Assembly: GCF_905115235.1 (NCBI RefSeq)
Contig: NC_051854.1
Span: 21,612,001 to 21,676,000 of the forward strand
Origin: Hermetia illucens
Lineage: Eukaryota; Arthropoda; Insecta; Diptera; Stratiomyidae
DNA length: 64,000 nt
Reading direction: 5' to 3'
Position 1 is the stretch's first letter. Every line of letters starts with the position of its first letter. A model generated the notes under the pieces. It saw only the letters and a program-made list of their open reading frames with translations. It did not search any database and was not told the origin of the DNA. Shown here piece by piece: positions 1-10,977 of this stretch. The position numbers and the translations under genes were made by a program.

Positions 1-979
1 GGCTTACTTTTTCCAGCGCCGTTCCCTTCGGGTCGTAACCTCCTCCTAAAGCCGCCAGGAACGTCCCTTTCTCGAAAACTCCAATGGACCACCCAGCTAT
101 TCTGTTTTTTTCGCTTCTGTTGCTCACTCGACTGTCGCCTCCTCCGTTCCTGATGTCGAGAAAGGTGGCCTGGTGGTTCACTCACTCGCCAGATCATTCT
201 TCTCGCCAACGAGGAATTGAGGTAGGTCAGATCGATGATTGAGCCTAGCCCTCGGTAGGTGGACACGCAGGTTTTGAGATGAATTTGCTTTGAACAAAAT
301 AGTGCGGGATTCAAATTAATTACATTTGTGAAATGAATAAAGAAGTATTTTTTCCTGATGCGAGCTCCGATTGTCCGGGAGTATACATAGTTTTCGCTCT
401 TTACTCATTCACCATGCCGAAACTCCATTCAGCGTTTTCGATAAATAATAATGCCGGAAGGTTTCTTCATTTTCCCATACAGAAAATGTCTGTATATTAT
501 GTTTCTCGTATAATCTGAGGACTCTTCTTGGTGAGTTTTAAACAATCCTTCTAACTTTTGAGGTCATTCGTAACCACACATAGTCATCTTGAACGGTTCC
601 ATTCCTGGTAGGTTCGGCCGGTACAATTACCTCAACGTTTTTCATCACTTTGCCATAAAACCATTTCTGATTTCACAGAAGACGCTGGTCCGTATAGTGC
701 TTCTCCTCGTTTTTGCTCCTTTCCTGACTAGCTCCTACGCTGCCTCATTGCCTTCTCATGCGATGCCTCCTGGAAACGAAGGTATTCGAACCTTATTGAG
801 CCAACTGCATCTACATTTCTACATTCTTTCTCACCAAATTTTTACTTACCGATTGCTTTGCCAGCCTCATGACTCACCTCGCTACTCACAGATAGGCGAG
901 TCACTCAGGCGGTTGAGTTTCACTTTCGCGGACGAATCCATGTTAATTAGCCTGTGCCCCCACACTACACCATCCTCAA
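1..979. other. no supported gene; flank of a Ty3 relic
   Basis: I recognise no gene here. A 156-codon open frame on the + strand (589-1059) has a hydrophobic stretch but no family motif and runs into the antisense of the neighbouring retroelement. The stretch lies on the 3' side of the minus-strand Ty3 relic, so part of it may be an old LTR or its flank. No second LTR is available for comparison, so this is inference only. Confidence 0.3.
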
Positions 980-2790
980 CTTTAGGGGCGCAAATCAAAT
1001 CTCACGCGTCGTGCACCCCTTCTCCCCGAAACCTCAGCTCTGGAGACAAAAAGCTTTAACCTGGACATGAAGACGTTCTTGGGCCTGCCGTCGACGTGAA
1101 ACCTAAAGTACTGCTCCCCTCTGTTCAGCACTTCATATGGGCCCTCATATGGTAGCTGCAAGGGCTTCCGGAAACTATCCACGCGAAGCAAGACGTTTGT
1201 GCAGACATCCAGGTCTCTAGGGGTGTCAGCCCTCCTCGAAGAATGACGGGATGGCGGAAATGTTTTAAATTGTGCCACGGTATCCCGGATCAAACGCAAA
1301 AACCCAGTGGGCGAACACAGGATCGCTGGGGAGTCTCAGATCCTCCCCGTATACGAACTCGACGGAATTGGCGGCAAACTCCTCGCGATGGGCTGTACGT
1401 AGGCCAAGTAAAAGGAAAGGCAGGACTTGTGACCACGAGGAGTCATCGTATGCCATTATAGTGGCCTTCAGTGTCCTATGCCAGCGTTCCAGCATCCCAT
1501 TGAATTGCAGGGGATACGCAGTCGTGCGGTGGCGTTTGAAGCCCAGGAGTTTGTCCAACTACGAGAACAGAGTAGACTCAAGCTGCATTCCATGATCAGT
1601 TATGACTTCAGCCGGAACTCCAAAGCGTGGGATCCATTCACGACAAAGGGCATCGGCGCACGATTGTGCGGAAATGTCGGCCAGAAGTATCGCTTCAGGC
1701 CAGCGCGTGAACTTATCGATGATGGTGAGGCAATACTTGAAATCATGCGAATCTTGCAAGGGGCAAATAATGTCGACGTGGATCGTGTGAAAACGCTTTA
1801 TAGACCGAGGAAATGAACCTACCTCTTTCTGTACGTGATGCACTGTCTGGCCCAGGAGTTAACATCCTTATTGATTGATGGCCAAAAATATCTACTAGTG
1901 ACAAGCCGATTCGTTGTGCGAATGCCTGGATTGACAAGATCATTTAGTCGCAAGAGCAAGTAGAGCAGATGGAAAGTTTTACTGAAGACCTGAGTAAAGT
2001 TACGGGATCTATAAGAGACCTATTCTGCAGATCCACTAGCAACCCATAGTGGCCTAAAAAGTCTGCGCCTAATATTGGACTACTGATGTCCGCTACTGCG
2101 AAACGCCATTAGAACGTTCGTCCGAATCCCAGACTTTCGTCCACTTGCCTGTAACCGTAAGTATATATGGTCAAAGAATTTGGCGCCACTATTTTGAGTT
2201 GACACGGAATCAGTTTGTGATTCGACGATACCGGGAGAAAGAACAGACGTCTGCGCCCGTGTCGACCAGGTAATAGCGCTTATTCGAAGGATCGAAAATT
2301 GTTAAGCGGCTGTAACTGCGTTCTAGGTAACCGCCGCTGGAGCAAGCACGGGCTGACACATCTATTTGCAAAGATACGATGGTACCAGCAAATTGCAGGA
2401 GTCGTTGAAGACCCAGACGCCCGACTTCTCGATCGTCTATTTCGGTTGGCGGACCGCGAACGAGTTCGAGACCTATCACCCAAACGTAAAGCTCCAAGTG
2501 TTGCTGCTAGTTTGGAGACGGTAGCCGCGAGGGTTGCTACCGTCGGGTGCAGCTGAACAATTTGACCCGTGGTTTCCCGCGACACTTCATTAACCACGGG
2601 GCGCGCGTGTACTTCGTGGATTTTATCACCAGTGTTTGCTAACACCTCCAACGATCCGGAGTCCGCACAGGCCAAGATAGTCTGAATGCTTCCCTGAAGT
2701 GGCTACAACCATAATGACTTCAGAAGCTCACCACCAACCTTAGCCCCGCCCAACTGCTTAAGCAGCTCCTCTTCTCGTTAATACTCCCGT
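980..2790 (-). mobile_element. Ty3/gypsy-type LTR retrotransposon fossil (gag end, protease, integrase)
   Basis: Fossil of a Ty3/gypsy element read on the minus strand. Parts seen: the end of a gag-like region (about 2570-2790) with an Arg/Ser-rich tail; an aspartic protease region (about 2210-2500) with the motif VDTGAD; and an integrase core with its C-terminal part (about 982-1945), with motifs TIIDKFTRWPEA and EVITDHG. The reverse transcriptase part is absent between protease and integrase. The gag resembles the relic at 61150-61760, so both may belong to one family (CsRn1-like by general look). The element is broken with several breaks and looks old. LTRs were not defined. Confidence 0.85.
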
Positions 2791-3020
2791 ACATTCTGAA
2801 GATCGCTCTCCTTTCCCGCATTTGTATGTGAAGATGGAGAGGAATCAATCCCAGAAGGAACTCCAGCGACGCAGTTTAGCATGTCCTCTTTACCCCACTG
2901 ATACACAAGCCAGCTTTGGAGTTGGTGAAACTCCTTGGCTTGTGTGCTGAGTTCAGTTCTTTCTACCCAGTTTATCGCCCCATAGGTAATCATTGGTCTT
3001 ACCATTGCATTGTATATTCA
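2770..3020 (-). mobile_element. LOA/Jockey-like LINE fragment (after the RT domain)
   Basis: The minus-strand frame reads NAMVRPMITYGAINW followed by ELSTQAKEFHQLQSW, matching the segment just after the reverse transcriptase domain in the LINE copies at 27550-30290 and 32130-33960 (VRPMIIYG, TQARELHKLH). It is a truncated copy without RT catalytic motifs or RNase H. The family assignment comes from the other copies in this window. Confidence 0.7.
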
Positions 3021-3114
3021 GCGCATTATTTTCGGGGAATATTTTGGAATGATGTTGTGAATTTTTTTGAATAAATTAAGCCAATAATAACAAAGTTACG
3101 CAATATTTGTCCGC

Positions 3115-3520
3115 AGAAAGTCCAAACTAGAGTCATTATCATCAACGGCACAACAACCGATATCCAGTCTAGGCCTGCCTTAATAATACCCTCCAGCCAT
3201 CCTAGTTTTGCACCGAGGCCCACCAATTTGATATCGTCAAAAGCTGTCTGCCATCGTTCCACCTTAGGCAGGGATTTTCAACGGTCTCAAAATTGCAGTC
3301 TCCTATCTTTATTGTTCACGTTTGACCAGATCTCGCGCCGATAGCCACCTGCTCGATTTGAATAAAGGTAAACTGTACATCTCAGGTTGTTGTTCCCAAA
3401 ATGTTAATGTCGTCAGCGTAGGCTACTCGTTATGTGGACTTGAAGACGATGCTGCCTCTTGCATCAACATCTGCACAATAGAGCGTGTCCTTTTCTCAGA
3501 TTTTTCTTGATGTTGAATGA
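3115..3520 (-). mobile_element. RTE-like LINE, 3' fragment with tail
   Basis: Minus-strand remnant of the dominant RTE-like LINE. It holds the RT catalytic box AYADDINILG (near 3410), the segment FTFIQIEQVA, and then, after an internal deletion, the 3' tail (3130-3265) that ends in GTTGTGCCGTTGATGATAATG. The tail matches those at 42690-42800, 57440-57555 and 60345-60480. The frames are broken and the middle of the 3' half is missing. Confidence 0.75.
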
Positions 3521-4163
3521 TCTTACTCTCGAGAAACACATAAAAAAAAACCAAATTTTCAGTGACTGTCAGGACAAAGTGGATAGTCCTGTCTAGCTAG
3601 CAACAGAGTTGCATGGAATTAGCGAGACTAATCTGTTCCCCGCGAGTCCTTCCCTTAATGTGATTTCTTCTGTGAAAAGTAAATACGCACATTTGAATTA
3701 TTTATGAAAAAATTAAAGATAAGCTTCTATCGAGCACGTACTTGTCCTGGTCTTGGCCGGAGCAGAGGGTGGGTTGTCCTGGGCACGAAACAGCACAGCA
3801 AACATAATTCAAGTATAAGCAGGCTAAGGCACAACTTTCCCTGGTGCACACTCTTGGGCGTGGAAAACTACACGAATCTGTACTTTCTCTTTCCGCTAAA
3901 CTCTATGCACGGAGCTCTTTCCGTTATCAGAAAAGTCAGAAAATGTCAATATAGATGCATCAAGTCGCAGCGCACCTAATCCCCTTCAATGGGCCTCCCT
4001 CGAAACATATCTCTAATCACCGCAATAAAAATGAAACCAAAATGCAACCCAGCGAACTAAAAATTATTTTGCAAATCTCCCGTTTTTGTAAATTCCGATT
4101 TTCTTTTCGTACAACCGCCAATAATGAAACATCTAATTTAGCCCTCCTGTGTAGTGTGCTTTC
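3521..4163. other. no gene recognised
   Basis: AT-rich sequence between the LINE fragment and a SINE. Open frames of up to 91 codons (3704-3979 on +) show no recognisable motif. I see no repeat structure here. Confidence 0.4.
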
Positions 4164-4414
4164 ATAATAATAATCGTTGGGGCGACAATCAGGGTCTTGA
4201 AGTGTGTTAGAGCACTTCATTGAGACCAAAGCGGTACACTACAGGATTACAATACCCTGTAAGAGGCAATGTGATCAGCAATACGCTCGCCGGTGATTAT
4301 TACCCTGATTTGACTCAGATACTCATTTACAGTTCAGTCGGCGGGTATCCGGTAGGTTTGAACCAGGAGCTTCCATGCGACAGCCTAGTGCTCTAACCGC
4401 TGAATTATCCGGAC
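4164..4414 (-). repeat. tRNA-derived SINE, copy 1
   Basis: Minus-strand copy of a SINE present four times in the window. The head has a degenerate A box (GGATAATTCAGCGGTTAGAG) and a B box (GGTTCAAACC), the two internal promoter boxes of RNA polymerase III. The body contains the conserved GAGTCAAATCAGGGTAATAA. The end is TTGTCGCCCCAACG followed by (ATT)n. This is the most diverged of the four copies and lacks part of the body after the B box. Confidence 0.85.
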
Positions 4415-5074
4415 ACTGTCCTTTGGCCCAGTTATTACCAGAACCGCAAAAAAATGTGACCGAATGGTCCGCTACGTACTGAATCCATGGTGCCAGGTTC
4501 TAAATCAACCAATACGGCACGTAGCACGTATTTAGCGCCAGATGCATATTCACCGTAAATTATTTCCCGGAACTTTGACCCCAATCTGTTTTCCGCATTG
4601 ACCGCTTGGATATTTCTTTAGATTACATTAAAAAATTACAAATTTTTACACAACTCACACACTTCCTCTCACCAGATTCACTTATATCAATCCGCTAATT
4701 TCGTTCTCGGTCCATGCCATGAAATTCAAAGTTCATACCGGCTCAGCGTCAACAGCAACATATACAGTTGCTAAAGTGTACAGCAGGTCATTCCTTTCAG
4801 CCATGAACAATCGCTAATTTGAAATGGTTTAAGTGAAATGGAACTATGAATTTAGAAGGGAAGGGGACCTGTGATTGGATGGTTTGAATCATAATTAGTT
4901 GGAGTGTTAAGTATTATATTTCAATGAAGGAAGGGATGAGAATTGTGAAATAAAGAAAGGTAATTGAGACAAATAAAAGAGTGGAAAAAATGTGAGGATA
5001 AAGAGAATATTACACATTATTATAATTATATAGAAATTATAATATTACACAATATTATAATTTCTATAGACGTG
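4415..5074. other. AT-rich spacer with a perfect hairpin
   Basis: No gene recognised. The region is AT-rich and contains a perfect 18-bp inverted repeat at 5029-5068 (listed separately). Confidence 0.4.
5029..5068. repeat. perfect 18-bp inverted repeat with 4-nt loop
   Basis: Arms 5029-5046 and 5051-5068 are exact reverse complements (arm TATAGAAATTATAATATT) around the loop ACAC. The flank carries a partial direct repeat of the same AT-rich motif. It could be the centre of a foldback or MITE-type element or a chance AT palindrome. Confidence 0.8.
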
Positions 5075-5720
5075 TTAAGGGTCGGAAATGAACTGGCTCA
5101 TAAAGTCTAGGTGCCGAAGTAGCCGGGTTTGCATTGTGAACGGCCTGCTTTCAAGAGAAACCCGGAAGTGTTTAATTGCAGGATACGCAACTAATAACTC
5201 ACAATCATAAGTGCTATAGAAGTGTAGCTTCCACCAGTTGTTGCTTAGCGATCTCAGGCGGTCCAGAAAAGAAGGCGTTCGAGCATTTCGCAACATGGAG
5301 TCCTGCTTCAAAGAAACGTTGAAAAATGTACTCGAGGTGCTTTAAATGGGCGGACTTAAGGAAACACATGACCAGAACATCATCTAAATAAACGAAATAA
5401 AAATAGAACCTCTGAAAGTCATCCTAGTGAACTCGAAAAGTTCGAAAAGTGTGCATATTGCCGTCTTCGGAAGCTACAGATGTGATGATATGCCTTGACT
5501 TAAGTACAAGGTCGAGAAAATACGGCAGTTTGGGATAGAATGCTGAAAATCATGAATAAGTGGAGTGGGGCATGGGCCTGGAATCGTCGGCATTTTGACG
5601 TTTGTAATCGCCATTGAGTTGAGACCTCAGCACTTGTATTCACAAAGTAGTGGCGCCGGTGCAAGAGGTCATAATTTGTCAGGCGACGTGGTGATGCATT
5701 TTGGGTAGCCACCCGTTTTT
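5075..5720 (-). mobile_element. Ty3/gypsy-type fossil (reverse transcriptase and RNase H)
   Basis: Fossil on the minus strand. Parts seen: RT segments (about 5330-5720) recognisable from a GDYKRQN start and a YLDDVLV catalytic region, and the start of RNase H (about 5075-5315) with YDCELLVAYPAIKHFR. Gag, protease and integrase are not present in line with it. Given order and strand it is a different insertion from the relic at 980-2790. Broken with several breaks; old. Confidence 0.75.
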
Positions 5721-5934
5721 GGCAAGAAAACCTACGGTAACGCCAACGTGCCCCGGTACTTGCCGAAGGTTCTTGACCACCAACTTCCCGATCGGCTTTT
5801 TTGGGAGGCAGATTTAGACGGTGATCTAGTCTTACTTCCCGAATGCAGGATCGAGCTCACTATCCTAGCTATAAGCAACCTGGAAACATACCGTGGTCCT
5901 CCCACATTCAGTATCTTCCTTGCCAAGGCCATAC

Positions 5935-6521
5935 CTAGATCTTGGTCGCAAGCATACTACATGCGTTGCTTATAACTGAGCTTCGCGACTATCATCACCC
6001 CTAACTATTTAATGGCAGGCTTGAAAGTAATGATATGATTCCCAATTTGAATACAGGCAGGAGGTCAGGAAGCGGTTCTAATCACCAAGCGCCATAATGT
6101 TCGTAAGCAACCGATCAAATGATCTGGATAACACTTACGAATAGTTAGTTTAGTGCTACTAAAGCCGTTGAAAGTACGTCTAGTCTCCCAGGGCAGAGGT
6201 GAGGCAGCGTCTGATGAGTTGCCTCTGCCCTGGACAAAACCGCAAGTCTTAAACGTCTAGTTTGATTAATTGGGCAAGTGAGGTGAATATTCTGTTTTAG
6301 CGTGTAGACGCCATAACCCTGCCTCCAATGCTCGCCCCAATGACTCGTAGCAGCTAATTGTGTCGTGTAAAGCCACCTTTAGGTCCAGTGTCTCCAGCCT
6401 TTATTGATTAGCAAAGTACAACCAATTCCACTGTAGATTACATAATTAAAAATAATCCAAACTATATCCTTTTTCATTTGCTTATTCCCAATCTAAGGAG
6501 TTGATTATTCTCCGATTTCAG
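5935..6521. other. upstream region of the separase gene
   Basis: No coding exon recognised. It contains a 12-bp inverted repeat (6188-6199 and 6222-6233, arm CCAGGGCAGAGG). A good splice acceptor (pyrimidine-rich tract then CAG at 6519-6521) sits just before the separase open frame, so this region probably contains the end of a 5' intron. Confidence 0.45.
6188..6233. repeat. 12-bp inverted repeat (hairpin)
   Basis: Arms 6188-6199 and 6222-6233 are exact reverse complements (CCAGGGCAGAGG) separated by 22 nt. It lies about 300 bp upstream of the separase start. Function unknown. Confidence 0.6.
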
Positions 6522-6536
6522 ATACCCGGTGAAAGT

Positions 6537-8354
6537 ATGGAAAACTTTAAAAATTTGGAAGCATTCGAAGAGCTACAAAAAGTGAATTGCAACTCCAACA
6601 CTCCCTACCTCCGAAACATATACCTGAAGCAAGCCGATATTGAATATCAATCTGGAAACTTTCCCAATTCTATATTCTACCAAACTGAAGCCTTATGTCT
6701 TGGATACAGAATTAAATATCTCTCAAAAGCAAACGAGCTGGATCCCCTCAAAGCTGCCTATGAACTACCTGTCGAGGAACTGAAAAAGAAAAATCGTATT
6801 GAAAATGCACTTATTAAATTTGCTGAAAAGGAAATGCAAAATAAACCATGCCCCAAACCGAAACCTTCTGAGCAAGTGTTTGAAACGAATCCTGAAAAGG
6901 GGTTCAAAGCTATCCGAGATTTCTGTAGGTCACTACCAAAGGAATGGACAGTCATACAGCTGTGCAAAAGTTTCAATGCAAATACAAGTGCTTCGTTGAA
7001 GACAGAAATAATAACGGCCCAGAATTCAATCTATTTATCTGTCTTAAAAAATGTGCAATCCGATGTCCATCCAGATCCCATTTGTATTAAAATTGAAACG
7101 AAAGAAAATGGATACAATATCTTTGAATCGATACACCAGATAACAGTTAAACTGAAGAGCGGACTGGCTATGTTCAACAACGAAACGGAAATGAATACAA
7201 ATAAAGTCATTTATAACAAGAACCTACACAGTGTCGATGAGGACATAAAGCAAGCCATTGGAAAACTAAAAGAGTTGATTGGCCCGTGGAGGTGTTTTTT
7301 CTCTGGGCCAGCCCTGCCTGATCATCAGCCGGAGCAGAATGAGATTTTCGACAAAGTGAAACAGTTTTCCGTTGCGAATGGATTGGATTCGAGACAACAA
7401 GTCATACTAAGTAGCTTAGCTCGTCAGATACATCAACTTTCTAGGAGTGATATCAATGTTGCAGTCTCCGAACTTGGTAATGACTCAGAACTTTCAAACC
7501 GAATCAAAAAATTTTTGATCGAACGAAGGCAGAATGATGCAGTCCCCTTGAAGTGTTTCCCATGCATTCTAATTGTAGACGAGCGACTCGATCATTTTTT
7601 CTGGGAAATTATCAACGAAAAACAGGAATTGTGTAGAATCAATTCCTTGCACACACTCAAGTCAATTTACTCCAAGTACGCGGTAAATATTTCAGATGGT
7701 TACCTGAAACTTTCCATTGAAAATTGCGCTTGGATTTTGAATCCAGACAAAACCCTCAACGAAATGGAACGGCGAATATCAAGCTTCATTGAATTTTGGA
7801 ACCCAAAAATTAAATCAATCGTTGTCGATCGTAAGGCTCCAACTGCAGATACAGTAGTGAAATACATAACAGAATCTGATCTCTACGTTTACTCAGGTCA
7901 TGGGTCCGGATTGCAATTCTTCAATGGCCATAAAATAACCAACTTACAATCGAAATCCGTTGTGTTTCTCCTAGGATGCGATTCCGTTCGGTTGAAATCA
8001 GATGGATGGCATAGCGAAATGACTGGATCGCATCTATACTACTTTGCAACACAATGTCCTGCCGTTATTGGTACGATTTTAGTAGCTTTCGATCGTAGAA
8101 TGGATTCATTGACATCGGATATACTGAGCACATGGATACCGTCAAGGAGAAAAGTACACTGGAAGGGTGTTGATAAGGCGGTATGGGTTAAACAGGCGAG
8201 CGTTGAGGTAATCAAATCCGTTAAAAATGAAAGACTTTATGAACCGCGCTTGCCGTTGATTATGTGTAAATTAAGGCAGGAAGCAGACAGCAATCATAGT
8301 CGTGTTTACTGTGTTTATAGAGGTTTGCCTGTATGGAATTTGAATGTAGAGTGA
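6537..8354 (+). CDS. Sse: separase, catalytic subunit (peptidase C50)
   Basis: Cysteine protease that cuts the kleisin subunit of cohesin at anaphase and so releases sister chromatids. The 605-residue frame ends in the C50 caspase-like domain. The catalytic histidine is His455 in YVYSGHGSGLQFF, and the catalytic cysteine is Cys481 in VVFLLGCDSVR, 26 residues later as in other separases. The length matches Drosophila Sse (about 630 residues), where the regulatory N-terminal half is a separate gene, three rows. I chose the ATG at 6537. The frame is open to 6501, but a good splice acceptor at 6520-6521 keeps the frame, so a 5' non-coding or short coding exon upstream is likely. The CDS is otherwise uninterrupted and AT-rich like the other host genes. 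Neighbours are transposons. Confidence 0.93.
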   Translation: MENFKNLEAFEELQKVNCNSNTPYLRNIYLKQADIEYQSGNFPNSIFYQTEALCLGYRIKYLSKANELDPLKAAYELPVEELKKKNRIENALIKFAEKEMQNKPCPKPKPSEQVFETNPEKGFKAIRDFCRSLPKEWTVIQLCKSFNANTSASLKTEIITAQNSIYLSVLKNVQSDVHPDPICIKIETKENGYNIFESIHQITVKLKSGLAMFNNETEMNTNKVIYNKNLHSVDEDIKQAIGKLKELIGPWRCFFSGPALPDHQPEQNEIFDKVKQFSVANGLDSRQQVILSSLARQIHQLSRSDINVAVSELGNDSELSNRIKKFLIERRQNDAVPLKCFPCILIVDERLDHFFWEIINEKQELCRINSLHTLKSIYSKYAVNISDGYLKLSIENCAWILNPDKTLNEMERRISSFIEFWNPKIKSIVVDRKAPTADTVVKYITESDLYVYSGHGSGLQFFNGHKITNLQSKSVVFLLGCDSVRLKSDGWHSEMTGSHLYYFATQCPAVIGTILVAFDRRMDSLTSDILSTWIPSRRKVHWKGVDKAVWVKQASVEVIKSVKNERLYEPRLPLIMCKLRQEADSNHSRVYCVYRGLPVWNLNVE

Positions 8355-8722
8355 AATGATGGTCAAAATATGTATATAGAATCTTTTTTAAATATATATC
8401 TCAATGAAATCCGAAAAAGAATGTTTTTAATGGTATTCTATGTGGAGAATTTTTGCTTTTAATAATAGAAAGTCTCAATTGTCTCACTCATTTTCCTTCG
8501 TAGACCTTCGTTCTCTTAGCAAGGATATTGCTGCCCTCCTTGCTTTAAGCCTACCTGAACAATGAGGAAGATCTACGAGCTGTCGAATACGTAGTAGCAA
8601 CAAGAAGCATATCCTTGATATCGTGCTCTTTGTTTGAATTAAAAATACATCCCCAACACCATTTGGAGAATTGAAAATGGATGGGTGGATGGATAAATAA
8701 CTTGTATAGGACTCGGTTTTAT
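8355..8722. other. 3' flank of separase, no gene
   Basis: AT-rich region after the separase stop codon. No clear AATAAA is seen in the first 100 bases; variant signals (AATATA near 8391) may be used. No gene recognised. Confidence 0.4.
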
Positions 8723-9004
8723 GTCCGGATAGCTGAGTGGTTAGAGCACAAGGCAGTCGTACGGAAGGTCGCGGTTCAAATCTCACTGGTGGCAGTGAAA
8801 TTTGTATCGTGATTTGACGTCGGATACCAGTCGACTCAGCTGTAAATGAGTACCTGAGTCAAATCAGGGTAATAATCTCGGGCGAGCGCAATGCTGACCA
8901 CAGTGCCTCCTACAGTGTACTGTCGTGTACCGTTACGCTCTTGAATCAAGGGCTCTAATACACTTCAAGGCCTTAATCCATTATGGATTGTTGCGCCAGC
9001 AATT
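8723..9004 (+). repeat. tRNA-derived SINE, copy 2
   Basis: It starts at GTCCGGATAGCTGAGTGGTT (A box) and has the B box GGTTCAAATCTC near 8773. The body carries AGTCGACTCAGCTGTAAATG and GAGTCAAATCAGGGTAATAA, and it ends in GGATTGTTGCGCCAGCAATT with little of the ATT tail left. It is very similar to copies 3 and 4. Confidence 0.9.
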
Positions 9005-9439
9005 ATGTTCATTATAGGACTCTGTTTTTCTGCCTATACTGCAGCCTGTTAGTTTCTAGGATGCCCTACCAAGAGAATGGTTCCATCCCATTTGCTAGAT
9101 TCAGGAAGTATTCGACTAAGTGCGCCTGGCCAAGCCTTTTAACGGCATTGTTATTCCTCATTGTACCATCACACAACAATTTAGCATGATTTTGAAAGCC
9201 TTTTCGTCCTCCTGTTGGATCTTCAATAGGCTTTTTTTCCTGCCCACTCCATCCGAGCTGACGCTGTCGATGAGGGGGTGAGTTCTGAGGAATGCCCACT
9301 CTTCAATATAAAGAAACTAGAGGAGGCCGTCGTCGGACGATATTTTCAGTAAAGTGAAGAAACTTGTATGCAAGTATAAGTCGGACTTGCTACTCAAGCG
9401 CATTTAACGCATGTTTGACAACGGGTGTTTTCCCCTTCC
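9005..9439. other. no gene recognised
   Basis: Short open frames on both strands without recognisable motifs. Possibly further transposon debris. Confidence 0.35.
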
Positions 9440-10205
9440 ACTGCAACGTTGGGAGGCTTGTGCTAATAAGCAAGGACAAAGGCGTCCTCTCAGTATGTTG
9501 GACACAGCGGGAAAACTAGGGTGGGAGACTACTCACCAACACAATATGGTTTTAGAGCGGGGCGATCCACAAATGATGCGATTGAGAAAGTGGGCTAAGC
9601 GGGCACAGGCACATCGGGTCGGCTCAAAAATCTATCCTCGGTCTGGACCTTTGGAACGCCTTATATGATAGTCTTCCACGACCCTAGATTCCTAATGAAT
9701 CGCATATAATCAAATACGCGGAAGGGAATGGTGATGTAGTGAGGTAGCAGATGGATTCTCCCTAGGGCTGAAGAAAACCGCAAATAAGGCTGCGGCAAGA
9801 ATGCTTGCGATTTGCCGGCTGATGTTCAATGTCCGAGGTTCTTTATTCAGTAGGTGCTGCCTGCTCGTTGGTCCGGTTCAGTCCGTCCTTCTTTACGGTT
9901 CCAAATATGGGCTTACTCCCTCAGTAAGAAAATGTACCGCAAACGCATGTACAAAGGCGAGGAGCTTCCCAGGCTTGATCAGCAATGGTGATAACGGGAC
10001 TTATTCCGATCCCTCTCCATGCGGTTGAGCGGAGGTTTATATACCTCCAAAAAATCGATGGAAATAAGGAAGCCACCACTTGTAAAGAGAGAGCCCGCCC
10101 TCGGTGTGCATGGCAGCAATCCTGGGAGGGAAAATTGCGCGGTGAATGAACCGTGCATCTCATTAAAGACGTGCGGCTATGATTACATCGAAAGCCCGAC
10201 AAGAT
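9440..10205 (+). mobile_element. R1-like LINE fragment (RT start and 3' part)
   Basis: The early part reads like an R1-type RT start (LISKDKG then CWTQREN, where R1 elements have SYRPLCMLDT). After a gap the region 9790-10205 resembles the R1 segment downstream of RT, with frames containing SLSKKMYRKRMYKGEELP, IPISLHAVERRFIYLQ-like text and GSNPGRENC. Frames are shifted and the catalytic RT core is missing. Clade assignment is from motif order only. Confidence 0.55.
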
Positions 10206-10769
10206 TGACTATTAGTTAACCCAGTTGCTTAGCGGACACGGATATTTTCAGTCTTACCTGCATACAATCGGAAAATCACTATCGCCTGACTGAACTTATT
10301 GATAAGATTTAGTGGATGATGCCTGCCAGACCTTTTTCTTAAGCAGAAAGTGAGACCGCCAATGCCATCACCTTTCCACGAAGCAGAGTGGCATGTTACA
10401 CTCAATACCTTGCTTAAGGCGAAAGGGGGAGGAGGTAGATATGACAGATGCCAGATGCTGCTGAGGCTCCCTGAACCACGGGGTTGTGCTCCTCCACTGA
10501 ATAGACCTGGGTAATGCGTCAAACGATTCCGAATTAGAGGGGTGTTTTGGCCAGTATTCTGTCTGAGACAGGAGTCCAGCTCTTTGTGCGTAAATGTATT
10601 TCACTTCCCTACACCCAAAAAAATGATTTTATTCAGTTAATATCAAGGGTGGGCACACTTGACATGACATCCGTAATGAACTACTTTGACCACCATACTT
10701 AAAATCCAATTTGTAAAAACCAGAATGCCATGTATGGTTTTAATTCCCATGTCTTACCCTCGGCTTTCT
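10206..10769. other. no gene recognised
   Basis: Minus-strand open frames (10229-10522, 10368-10604) have no recognised motif. Nothing else seen. Confidence 0.35.
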
Positions 10770-10965
10770 TATGGCAAAAATTGTCCGCTAGCTTTTATTT
10801 ATTAAATGCTTGAGATGTTTGTTCCAATTGAGTTTTGTATCCAGTATCACTCCCAGATACTTGGCTTCATTCGATAGTCATTTTCCCAAAGGAGATAGGA
10901 GTTCTTTCTTTCTCTCTCTGATGCAGACTAGTTTGGTGAAGGGCTCAGGCTTTTTGTTAGGCCCA
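10770..10965 (-). mobile_element. LINE fragment, RT distal part
   Basis: The minus-strand frame reads EAKYLGVILDTKLNWNKHLK, a hallmark of the region just after the RT catalytic box in Jockey/R1-type LINEs. Upstream, in another frame, a KTKLV-like segment followed by basic residues fits the preceding part. Short and decayed. Confidence 0.65.
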
Positions 10966-10977
10966 TTTTACTGGCCC

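Noticed and set aside
589-1059. 156-codon open frame on the + strand with a hydrophobic segment
   Set aside because: It overlaps the antisense of the Ty3 relic, shows no motif and has no supporting splice or poly(A) signals; treated as chance.
982-1595. Open frames on the + strand over the Ty3 relic
   Set aside because: They mirror the minus-strand integrase coding sequence and have no features of their own.
8723-8790. Possible tRNA genes in the SINE heads (A and B boxes present, also at 52680 and 59945)
   Set aside because: The acceptor stem does not pair and the sequence continues into the shared SINE body; these are SINE promoters.
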